From assembly GCA_900291925.1 (NCBI GenBank), contig UWYS01000018.1, forward strand, positions 1-64,000: DNA of 64,000 nucleotides. The letters are read 5' to 3'. Below the pieces are notes generated by a model. That model searched no databases, was not told where the DNA came from, and saw only the letters and a list, made by a program, of their open reading frames with translations. Made by a program: the position numbers and the translations under genes. Origin of the DNA: Thecaphora thlaspeos (taxonomy: Eukaryota; Basidiomycota; Ustilaginomycetes; Urocystidales; Glomosporiaceae). Positions 21,540 through 31,520 of this stretch are shown piece by piece (position 1 is the stretch's first letter; each line of letters starts with the position of its first letter).

Positions 21540-22420
21540 TGCTCCAAAGGCCTTTCCCAATACATCCAGTAGCTGCAAGTGGCTTGCCTATAGAGTTAGG
21601 GTACCCAATATCTCCAAGGGACACATCTTCTTGCCCAGTAAGTCCAAGAGCCCAATATTTCCAATGGTCCAATATGCCCTAGAAGCCATTGTTAAATGCC
21701 AAAAAAGAAGCCCAATACATCCAAAAGCTGTATTTTTCTGCCTGGTATCACCAGGGCAGCTTGATATGTCCAAAAGCCAAATTTTCTTGCCAAAACAATC
21801 TGTGAGCCTGATATGTCTGGATACCAATATTATATGCCCAATATTTCTGTGATGCCCAAAAAATCTGGGGAATGCATCTAATTGCCTGATAAAACCAGAG
21901 TCCCAATAAATCTAAAAGCCATCATTTACCACCCCAAAGATTTGTGAGCCAAAATAGAATCAAAGGCAGCAGGTGCTGCCCAATAGGACCAATTGTTATT
22001 TATGTCCAAAAGCTGATCCATCTCACCCAATACAACCACAAGACTGATATTGCCTAGCACCTGATTTTTCCACCCAATAGATACAGAAGCATGTTATGTC
22101 TGGGAACCCAATGACTGCACCCAATAAGTCCAGGAGATATTTATGGAAGCGAATATTTCTCACCCAAAACAATTTGGGATCCAGATATGCCCAAGGGCAG
22201 CATTTTGTTCTACCAATAGGTCCAAAGGTCTGGATGCCAGATCCTCTTGCCCAAATATTTTTCAAGCCTGAAATGTAGGGTGGCCAAATTTTTCCGCCCA
22301 ATAGATCCAGAGGCCTAATGTGTCCAATGGATAAATTTTCTTGCCCAATAGGTCCAGAAGCAAGATATGTCCAGGTCCTGCATGCAGTTACCCAATAGGT
22401 TAGCCACCCATTGTCTTCTA
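21540..22420 (+). repeat. Degenerate ~47-bp tandem array, centre of block A
   Basis: Repeated blocks of the form CCCAATAGGTCCAGAAGC, then an ATATGTCCA half, then TTTTCTTG occur throughout. The clearest neighbours begin at about 22,297, 22,343 and 22,391, giving a ~46-48 bp period. Copies are strongly diverged. Translated frames show pseudo-peptide repetition (LGKK...LEI), which comes from the DNA repeat and not from a protein. Related copies lie inverted near 59.3-59.6 kb. Confidence 0.7.
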
Positions 22421-22444
22421 GGAACTGCTCTTCCAGCCTAATTT

Positions 22445-23530
22445 TGAAGCATGTTCACTTGGGCAAGACATGTCACACAGCAGAGGACAACACATAATGC
22501 TTCCTGCATTTTCACCCATGCAAGATGCATAAATCAGCCACAGTGCAACATAACTTGCTTTTGTGCATGTTTATTTGTGCAAGGCAATCCCCCCTTGATG
22601 CAATGCAATGCGCCCTGCCCTTGCCTGTTTACTTGTGCAAACCGCACCACATCACCACAGTGCAAAGCAACTTGCTCTGCTCATGTTTACTTGCATGAGA
22701 CCTGTCTTGTGGCAGCAGTGGACACCACTTTTTTTCTTGTTGTTCATTTGTGCAAGATGTGTCATGCTTAAGTGGCAAGATGCATGTTGATCCTTGGTAT
22801 CTAATTGCGCAAAATGCGAGATTCTTGCCCAGTGCTAATGACATAACCTACTGCTGGCCATTTAACTTGCTCAAGAGGTGGCATGTCACTGTGGCACAAT
22901 GCAACACAACTTGCTTTTTGCCTGTTTACCTGGGCAAGACATATAAATGAGCTGTCAGGGTATGCATCAATGTATCCTTGTGCAGCATATTTACTTGCGC
23001 AGGACATGTAATGCTTTGACAGGACTTGGGTGGCATGTTTACTTGCACAAGACATGTCAAACTGTCCTGGATGCCTGACACAACTGGGGCAGTGTGTTTA
23101 CCTGTGCAGAACACATCAATGCATCCTAATTTGCCAACAGGACTTTGGTGGCCTTTTACACATGTGGGACACATTGACACAAGCTGGGCAGCTGACATGC
23201 ATTGGATGGCATATTTACTCACACAAGATGCATCATTGCTGGTATGGATGATGCACCCAAGATGCATGTCTACTTGTACAAGATGCTTGGCTATGCTTGG
23301 TGGACATGTCAATGACTGCAATTTGACTTGCATGAGACAGGTTTTTTTTTTTGGCCTGGTTGGTTGCAGGACAATGCGTTCTGCCAGGGCCTTGTTTACC
23401 TGCATGAGACACATCAGGCAGTTGTATGTCCAATGCATCTTGCCAAAGGTGTGTTCACTTGCGCAAGACATGTTCTTTGCCAGCTGGGTTGACACATCCT
23501 GTTTGGGGGCTTGTTTACTTGCGTGAGATC
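22445..23530 (+). repeat. Degenerate ~58-bp tandem array, right arm (plus orientation)
   Basis: About 19 copies of a block close to TTTACTTGCGCAAGACAT recur at near-regular spacing: about 22,450, 22,510, 22,569, 22,627, 22,685, 22,742, 22,800, 22,860, 22,921, 22,987, 23,036, 23,095, 23,155, 23,211, 23,266, 23,320, 23,393, 23,451 and 23,512. Most intervals are 54-61 bp. Only the ~22-bp block is well kept; the remaining ~35 bp is almost unique in each unit. The array is plus-oriented, opposite to 20,860-21,290. Confidence 0.8.
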
Positions 23531-24943
23531 CGGGAAGTGGGCGGCCAAATTAGCGGGCTGGTCCAAGGCCAAAATAGAGCATGCCCATCCCCAATTATGA
23601 GCTCAACCCAATCCTGCCTGATAGACAATTTGTGCCTGTGTCTCACGCTTATTTGCAATTGGACTTGAAACATTGGCCCAGGCAGGCAAAGCTCACAAAT
23701 GAATGCGATAAATTGCAACTCTGTGACATTGCTGTGAAGAGAGGGTAGAAAGTCAGATCAATTATCTTAAATGTTGCACCTTGCTGTTCAATTGACTCTT
23801 TCCTGCCCCTTACCCAAATGGGTGAGGTTGCTCCAGGCAGGTCTGATGATGTGCAAGAATAGCAGAGGATGAGGAAGACAATACCACCATCAAAGGAGGA
23901 GCAGGGAAAGGGAAAGGACCGTGAGGGGAAGAGTTAGAGGAACTCCTTCCAAGCTTGTTTGTCTCCATTTGGATGCATTGATGCCCCATTGCAATTTGGT
24001 GATTTCGAAAGAATCTTAACATAAGGCATGCAGAGACAGGCTAGGGACAGTCAAACCGTTTTGTCATGTTGTTATTGCAACACTGGTCCTGTTGAGATGA
24101 TGGGAAAATAGGTTGTAAAGGGTTGGCAAACAGAGGAAATAAACAAAGAGCAGGAAAGGAGCAAGAGAGGACAAGAGAGAGAAGGGTGGCTGGCAACTTA
24201 CAGAAGGTGACAAGTTGTCTGTTTTTGCACTTTGTATTGAGGTCATTGCTGTTGTAGTGGAAGGAAAGACATTGTCACTTTGCTAGCCTCTCATTGCCCT
24301 CCCCCAAACAGACTTTGGGCACTCAAGAGTGAAGCTCACAAACAGACAACAGTCATTTTGGTAGTTGGCCCATGCCACCTGCTTGGATTGGTTGAAAGGA
24401 TCAAACAGAACTGCATACATGCATGTCCAATGCTCTTGTTGCCTGACCTGCAAGGCAAAGGTGCTGACACTGCCAATGTGGCAAAATCAAGGCAGGTTGA
24501 GCAAAAAAAAAAAAGAAAAGAAAAAAATTCCATGTCATTTGGACTGGAGGAAAAAGAATTGACAGCAAGGCAGACTGACTGAAAATGCGACAAATGTATG
24601 CTCCTGCCTGGCTCTCAAGAGCGGCAGGGCTGTGTTGCCTTGTGGCTGGCCAGGCTAAAGGGTGGATGGAAAAGCAGACTGAGAAATGCAACAAATATTG
24701 TATGGTGTGACAAATATATGCTCTCCTCAGCCTGTTGCCCTTGCGCAATCCACATCACAGCCTGCGCTGCCTTTGGCCGCAACACAAGAAAAAATGGAAA
24801 CAGGAGTTGACAACTGTGTTCAAAAAAAAAAAAAAGGGTACCTGTTGATTGTGATTACACCTTCATTATCAGCAATATTGCATGCTAACCAAGGTGGAGG
24901 CAGGTCAGCCGGTATGGCAGGCAACTCCAGAGCCAAGTAGTAG

Positions 24944-25450
24944 TTAGTGGTTGTTGGCAATCTTGCCTGCCATCTCCTTCTGGAGCTGCTCCAGGCTCTT
25001 TGAGTGTTTCTCCACATGGATGGCATCCTCACTCTGGGTGGGGGCATTGTTGGGGGTGGAGGTGACCTTGCTGCTGCTGCTGCCATCATTGACAGACTGG
25101 GCATGTTCCTTTTGGAGTGTCTGAGGGTCTTTGTTGTACTTGTTGGCCTTGACTGCTGCATCAGAGTGTGTCTCATTGTTGAGGATGTTGGGGTTGGAAG
25201 TGCAAGTGGTCTGGAAAAAAGAAAGGGGAGGGGGGAAGATGGGCAAGGTGGGGGCCAAATGTTAGGTGGGCTTGTTGTGGTGCATGAGAGGTGCAGGGTG
25301 GAGGAGTGACAAGGATTGGTGTGAGTGGCAATGGGACAAGAGGGGACTTACAGAGGAGACAGCAAAGCCACGTGTGGTCAAGACCATTGCACTTTGGCTG
25401 AGAGCAGCAATGGCAAGGGACAAGGTAGAGTAGCAAAGGAGAGAGGCCAT
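24944..25450 (-). CDS. Small two-exon protein with N-terminal targeting segment (unidentified)
   Basis: Exon 1 is 25450-25352 and exon 2 is 25210-24944. A 141-nt intron joins them in phase 0, with a clean GTAAGT donor and a TTTTTTCCAG acceptor, giving 121 aa. Residues 1-33 are hydrophobic with one Arg and end in TTRGFAVSS, which resembles a mitochondrial presequence cleavage site; a secretory signal (LSLAIAALSQSA) is the alternative. The mature part is hydrophilic, Asn/Ser/Lys/Glu-rich and probably helical (ETHSDAAVKANK, SLEQLQKEMAGK), and exon 2 encodes no Arg. I do not recognise the family, though short fungal mitochondrial or stress proteins have similar SDAAVKA-type motifs. Exon 2 contains no CpG in 267 nt although the frame is intact, so it has shared the compositional fate of block A without losing its reading frame. 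Confidence 0.6.
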
Positions 25451-26432
25451 CTTGGGAGCAGGTGGGGTGTATGTGTGTGTGCATATGGAGCTGTGGCTGT
25501 TTGCTAGGGCAAGGAGCAATAAGAGCATGCATGGTAGAAGGCAAGAAGGAGGAGGACAGTGATGGTGGTGGTGCAGGTGGTGGATGGTCAAGCAGCAACA
25601 AAAGGTTGCCATCCAGCTAGGCTTATGATAGGGCAACAGTGTTGTATGCTGTTGGATGCTGTCACATTCCATGTGGGCAGGGTCCAGCCCTGGCTGACCA
25701 TGGCTGCTCAGTGCACGGGGCAATGGGCATCAGCGGCCAGCACCAGAGGGCATATCCAACCCGTCCGCTTTCATCCGTCAGCCAGAGGCAGAGGCAGAGA
25801 GGCATGATGACGCTCTGCCCTACCTCGCTCCACCCCTGCCCGGCGCGTCCGCTTCGTCCGCCCTCCCTCCTCCACACGAACCGCACGTCCCACCAGATCG
25901 GCCGCCAGACGCAAGAACGGCCCCCACACGCGCATCGGGCATCGACGCTACCTCGGCGCGTAAAGTTATTATTATTTATTTCCTTCAAGATTTTGCTGCC
26001 CGCCCCGCTCCTCTTGCCCCACGCAAACATCGCGAACCACTTCCCTCCCTCTCTTCCTCTCGATCGAAACCCACACTCGGTGCAACGTCCAAACCCTTCC
26101 TTCCATTCATCATCATCATCGCCGTGGTGCGTGGCGGTAGTTTATCTCGATTTTATTCCATACATTCAAGATGGAGTATTGCAACGTACAAAGGGATCAA
26201 GGAGCGAGGAGGAGGAGGAGGGGAGAAGAACAAGGACTCGTTCGTCATTCATCCCGACCAAGGAAACAAAAACATGCAGAAAATCTAAGAGATCAGACCG
26301 GCATGGCACTTTTGAAAGAAGGATGAAGGGAAGGGATGGTTGAAAGGAACCAAAGAAGAAAAGAAAAGAAAAAGAAAAAAGGAAAAAAGAATACGAGGGA
26401 GGGAGAGGGATGTGACGAAAGGGAAAGAAAGA
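25451..26432. other. Transition from block A to gene block 2
   Basis: CpG returns from about 25,700. The interval contains the upstream region of the small gene and the 3' region of CDC55. I see no further gene. Confidence 0.55.
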
Positions 26433-28996
26433 TTAGGCCATCGGGATCCCAGCGGCATTGTTGGCTGAAAAGATAAACAGGTTGTTTGTTGCTGCGATCT
26501 GCTCGTCGTCGAAGCGCCAGAGGGAATAGAAAGGGAGAGGGATGGAGTGTCAGTAAGATGGATGTCCACGAGGCAAACAGAGCCAAGGGAAAGCACCACA
26601 AGGACAGAAGAACAAAAACGCACAGCGATCGTGTTTTCTCTTGGATGGTAGCTGGCGTGTAGGATCTTCTTGTTAAAGTCCTGCGGGCGTGGCGGCGTCG
26701 GCGCAAGGTGGGATGTCAAGAGGGAGGGATGAGGAGAGCGGTCGATTGCGCATGCGTCAGTATCGAGCCACGCCGCGCCACTCCGCACGCGTCGTAGCAG
26801 CAAAGGCCACACGACGACGACTCACGAGGTTGTCTAGGTTGATCTGCCCCGCCGCTCCCAATGCCGCATTGGCCCCTGCCCCTCCCTTGTTGCCCTTTTT
26901 GCCGGCGCCCGCCAGCTTCTTGGCCTTGAACGCCGACTTGTCCGCCTGCAGCACCACGTCGCTGCTGTCGTCCTTGTCAAAGACGTGGAAGTAGTTGTTG
27001 TAGCTCCCCGTCAGCACCCTTTTCCCGTCCGGCCCCCACAGCGCCTCGAACTTGTCAAAGATGCAGTCGTTCTCGTAGAGGTCGCACAGCTTCGAGCGTA
27101 GGTGGTCGTGGATCGGGATCGTCTTGACCGGCTTGTTCTCCATGTTGACGTCCCAGATCTTTAGGGTGAGGTAGTCGCGCGAGAGGATGTAGCGCCCGTC
27201 GCGGCTGAACTTGACGTCCGAGATGCTGCTGATAATCTCCGAGAAGAACGACTTGTTTAATGGGTCGTCTTCCTCTTCGAACTCTGCGTTTCGTAGAGCG
27301 GCGGAACGCGGGCCAGAAGGCGCAAGGGGCGGTCAGCGAGTCGATCCCGACGAGAGATTGCCTCGGTCCATTGATCCACCGCACACTACTCACGCTTGGC
27401 GTGGGCATCGCAGAGGGCCGCGTCGCGCATGTCCGCCAGCTTGATGGTGCCCTTGGAGCTCGAGTAGACAAATTGGTTGCAGTGGATCGGGTGGAACTCG
27501 GCCGCTGTGATGACCTCTGTCAGCTCCTCCATGTTGACCGGTTTGATGTCGACAATGTCTGCGGAGCGTGGGATGCAGTGGTCAGCAGATGCTCTACCTG
27601 GCAGCGTGTCTTGCTACTGCCGGGAATGTCCGCCTCCTTGAGCAGGCGTGCACTCCGAGGCAAGGGGGGGGGGGGGGGGGGGCGATCGACCGGCACTATC
27701 ACTCACTGAAGCTCTGGTCGCTGATGTCGAGGTTCCACAGGTTGATGCGGAGGTCATCGGCCGAGACGTACGTCTCGCCGTCCGAGTTGACCGAGATCGA
27801 GTTGATGTGGTAGGCGTGGGCGTTGGCGTAGATCTTGCGCGGGACGGCGGCGACGATGGTGTCGTGCAGCTCCAACCGCGGCAGCCGCAGATTGACGCCA
27901 CTGCCCGGTGCTGGCGTCGGCGGTGGTAGCAGCGAAGGGTGGACGTTGGACTGTGCAGGCTGCCGGAAGCCCTCCAACGAGAGGTTGTTCTCCGACACCA
28001 CCTTGAGCGACTTTTCAAACACCTTCCACAGCTTGATCGTCTTGTCTATTCGGCGCAGCCCAAGGGTGGGAGCAGCAAGGGATAGCAGACGGACGGAGAA
28101 CAAGTTCAGCCATCCGTGCCGGCAGCATGACCCACCGAGGACCCACCGGACGGAAGGCCGCTCTACCCACCATTCGTGCTAAGCAAAAAGTGCGCGGCGT
28201 TCTGTCTCCGGCACCACTTGATCTTGTTGATCTTCTCCTCGATCTCGAGCGACTTGAGGTAGTCAAATTCTGGCTCGTGACTCTGGAACTCGGTGTGGAA
28301 TTTGTACTCGCAGCCCCGTTTCTGCGAGAGGCAGAAAGAGAGGCGCAAAGTAAGAGGGTTCGGCGAGCGTCGATCAGTCGACGTGTTGGAGTGCCCCAAC
28401 GCGAAAGGACAAGGAACGGCACCCGGGCGGAGGGGGGGCAGCATCGACCACATACCGATTCGTTCCTCTCAAAGAGCACCACTCGGCCGCCCTTGTCTCC
28501 GGTAGCGAGGTAGTCGCCGGTGTGGTCAAACTCGACGGTCGAGATAATGTCGGCTGAAATGGCAGTCCAGAGGGGCCCAGAGCAGAAGGCCGGAGACGGA
28601 GCGGTGGACTAGGTTTAGTTCTCATACACCCTTGCAGCGCCGCGATCGTCGGCAATGCCGAAAGCCATCCCCTGTTCCGGCGGGCGTGCCGAATGGGGTC
28701 AGCTGTCTCTTGCAGCGAGCCGGCGCAGCCGCTTCTGACCAGCGACTGTGTCACTTTCGCCCTGGAGCACAGGCCGAGATCTAGCCTGCGCAGCCATTGA
28801 AGCGACCCCTGCGGATCCGCAGCTCTGCGCTTGCAGCTAGCTTGGAGAGATAGCGACGTCCTCAGGCCGACCTCGACGCGGGAGCCTTCTTCGATGACAG
28901 CGGAGACTCACCCTCAGTGATGTCCTCGACCTCTCCCTTGTCGCCGAAGCACTGGGCAAAGCGCCAGCCTCCAGAGGGGTCGCCGTCCTTTTCCAT
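26433..28996 (-). CDS. CDC55: PP2A regulatory subunit B55 (Cdc55 type)
   Basis: Eight exons: 28996-28912, 28553-28456, 28321-28171, 28045-27707, 27558-27394, 27283-26826, 26680-26624 and 26498-26433. All are in frame, giving about 472 aa. The protein is the seven-bladed WD40 propeller of the B55 family: [10 protein letters not shown] at the start, [25 protein letters not shown], the [21 protein letters not shown] loop, [44 protein letters not shown], and a C-terminal [11 protein letters not shown]55 binds the A/C core of protein phosphatase 2A and selects substrates in mitotic exit and spindle-checkpoint control. An insertion of about 20 Pro/Ser residues sits between blades (after GFRQPAQ). 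The intron at 27,559-27,706 carries a 19-base C run in the sense strand. The last two exons are short (57 and 66 nt) but both match the family. Confidence 0.95.
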
Positions 28997-29811
28997 CTCG
29001 GGCGGTGGCGACGGCGTCGGCGTCGCTGGGTGGTGGTGGTGGTGGTGTGCGGCGTGCAGCGTGCAGCGTGCAGCGTGGGAGTGGAGGGATGGTCGGCGAC
29101 AAGAGAGGCGTCGGAGCGTCTTGTGTGTGGTGGTCACAAAGGGCCTGGCCCAACTGGCGCTGTAAGGCTGCCCGCCCGGCGTGTGTGGCCGTGCCCTTTT
29201 GCTGTTGCTTTTGCTTGGTCAAAGCGAAAGGGCCCAACTCGCGCGGGTGCGCGTTAGGCCGTGCGCACAGCCGCGCGCCTCGAGCGCAGGTGGAGAAAAG
29301 ATATGTAGAGAAAAACAGGCGCGAAAGATGAATAGCAAATAGAAAGACAGAGGCCACCCAGCAGCCACACACACAGACCAGAGAGGCCCCCCCCCCCCGA
29401 TCTGGTCCGACTCGCGTGCTGCAGATCGGCTCCGTCGTCGTCCCCTCTCGCTTCCTCCCCGATGCAGGCATGCCTGCCTGGCTCGACACGCCTCCTGGCC
29501 AGGAAGGCTGAGATCTCGACGTCGCGCCCAAGCAGATCGGGCCTACTGCGCCTCTCAATCTCTCGACGTCGCGCCCAAGGCCTGCCGTCCCCCACGTCCC
29601 CCGCCCAACTTGACGAGCTAGCGACGAGCTTCTCTCCTCAACCCTCCGGCGCACCGGAAACGAGCTACGAGAGGGTTCACTGTCCGCAACGCAATCTTAC
29701 TCTTGGGGACTGCACATATGCCGACACGGTATGACAGGAGAGGATGCCACCCCTCGGGCCGCATCTCAGCAAGTCAGGACAGCAACGACCACCGCCGCCG
29801 CTGGCACTCAC
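28997..29811. other. Intergenic region upstream of CDC55
   Basis: About 815 bases. It holds short GCAGCGT repeats (~29,046-29,073), a 12-base C run (29,387-29,398) and sequence where the missing 3' exons of the neighbouring BIM1-like gene should be. No conserved coding segment was found. Confidence 0.55.
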
Positions 29812-30383
29812 TCTGTCCAGCGATGGCCTGGTCCTTTTGAAGCGCTGGGATGGCGGCACCCTGCGAGGTCTTGAGGAACGACTCGGGGCTTGTGGGCGCC
29901 TGGTCCAGGCTGATGTAGATCTGCGGCAGGTGAGGCGGGGCAAGAGGGGCGCATCAGATGGCTATGGCTTCAGCGATCGATGCGACGTCTAAGCCGCCTA
30001 GCCAACATCTCCTACGCTCGAGCGCGCTGCGACGACTCACGTTGATCGTAGCTTTGTCGTGGTGCGACGTGATATCGACGGGGCCTTTCTCTGTTCGTGT
30101 GGCAAGTTGCAAAGGAGAAATCAACGAGGGTCTCGTGCCGTGTGAGCAGTGCTTTCCGGCACTCCATTCTGCTGATCCCCCTTTTCATAGCGGAAACCAA
30201 CTCACTGTGGTACCAGGGCGCCCTGACAGCGCTAACGTTTGGGAAGCCTCTGCAGTATTCGCTTTGGATATCCTCGTCGAAGCCTCGCATCTGCGGGTAG
30301 TCGAGGGTGAAGTGGGCCAGCGCAATCTGGGTGCTCGCTACAGCGGCGAGCAGGGCGGTCGCGAGGGGTAGGCGGAACGTCAT
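29812..30383 (-). pseudogene. BIM1-like secreted copper-binding protein gene, 3' end missing
   Basis: Three clear exons in frame: 30383-30206, 30090-30041 and 29920-29812. A signal peptide (residues 1-23, LLAAVASTQIALA) is followed directly by HFTLDYP. The mature protein therefore starts with His, as in the LPMO-like X325/BIM1 family, where the N-terminal His and a later His and Asp bind copper. RGFDED, a Cys near FPNVS, and DITSHHDKATIN (carrying the second His) all fit the family. Exon 3 ends AIAGQ| with a good GTGAGT donor, but no continuation (the usual Cys-Phe-x-Val segment, NVT sites and GPI-anchor tail) can be found in the 800 bp before CDC55. The gene is probably 3'-truncated, or an exon is too diverged to see. 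Family role: copper uptake at the cell surface. Confidence 0.7.
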
Positions 30384-31520
30384 GCGGGGCGGGTACAGTG
30401 AGGTTGAGGGTGCTGTGAGGCAGAAGGGCGGGAGTGCTAGAGAGTCGTTGAGAGGAGGAGGCGGCGGCGGTCGTCGTCCCAAGACAGGATACAGGAGGCA
30501 CCTCCTTTAGAGGTCGCCCGTCCCTCCGTCCCTCCGCCCGCCATGGAGATGGCTTCACGGAAGCTGTCGGCAAGGTCGACCCCTGATCTTCCCGTCTCGC
30601 AAAGGGCTCGCTCGTTGGGCTGACGATAGAATGCGGGCCAGCAAGGTGGGGGGGACTGGCGGCGTAGTCCAGAACAAAGCGGAAAGGAGGGAGGTCCACG
30701 TCGCGGGCGCGACGGCAAGGTGAAAGGAAGAGGCGCCAAGAGGCGTCAGGCAGGCGGCATGACGACAAAGGCTCCGTCGACAGGGCCGGGCCGTCGTGAA
30801 CCTCGGCCACCCTCTCTGAAAGTGGCCAAGGTGAACCATGCTTTCCTCGGCTTCCTCGTCGACCCGTGGCAGGACACGCCTCCAAGGCCGTCGTCGGTGG
30901 CGTTGCATTACGCTGCGACGCGCTCTCGAACAGTCAGCTACCCTGCTTTGCCGCCAGACCGCGTAGACGAGGACAGGCAGGACGTAGAGCAAGCTGCGAT
31001 GCTCTGCTGTGCCGCCGGCCTCTGGGGTCGGACGTGGTCGGCGCGACGCCACAGGAATGACCGGCGAGGGCGTGCACGTTGCGAGCTCCACCGAGACGAA
31101 AAGAGGGCTATCCAGCAGCGAGGTCGCCTCGGGCTTCTCACAGGATGTGAGGCACATGACGTTGCAAGGTATATGGACGGTGTGGTTCTCCTCGACCCGT
31201 GGTGAGTGGTTCGGTTGGGATCGATCTGGCTTTGTCGCTCCGCTGTGTGGTGGATAGGGCGACGATGTAGCGACAAACGCGTAGTGTCTTGCACAGGTAA
31301 AGATGAGCGGGTTTGGCATGCAAAAAGTGCAGCCCCGACATCGTCCATACGACGGCGGGCTTTGCTATAGCAGCTCTGGTCTGGGTGGATGTGTAGGATG
31401 GAAGGCATTCAACAACAGGGAAGCACCTTTGCCTCTCCATTTTCCTCTCTTTTTCTTGTCCCCACCGGTGACCTGAAAAGGTCACATTATCGACTGCCAC
31501 CTCTGGGCTGTCCCTGTTTG
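30384..31520. other. Intergenic region, no gene seen
   Basis: About 1.1 kb upstream of the BIM1-like gene and downstream of the LisH regulator. The ORFs here are GC-driven, with Arg/Pro/Ser composition and no recognisable domain. Confidence 0.6.

Larger units (their letters stand above)
20340..25650. repeat. CpG-depleted, AT-richer repeat block A
   Basis: Composition changes abruptly from CpG-rich genic DNA to sequence dominated by TG, CA and AAT words. By inspection no CpG occurs from 20,832 to 22,149, and only about six occur between 22,441 and 23,460. The core (20.86-23.53 kb) is made of degenerate tandem repeats, listed separately. I found nothing coding or recognisable in 20,340-20,830 or in 23,540-24,930, apart from an A-rich run at 24,500-24,530. 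Known biology: CpG loss with TpG/CpA gain is the footprint of cytosine methylation followed by deamination, or of CpG-targeted mutation in repeats. One intact gene lies near the right edge (24,944-25,450). Confidence 0.85.

Noticed and set aside
21588..21827. Repeat-peptide frame with LGKK/LEI periodicity
   Set aside because: The periodicity comes from the 47-bp DNA repeat; frames shift between units and no start or splice context exists.
22445..23530. CRISPR-like appearance: short repeats with unique spacers at regular spacing
   Set aside because: This is a eukaryotic chromosome, the repeats are highly degenerate, there are no cas genes, and the same family occurs inverted nearby. It fits a decayed minisatellite.
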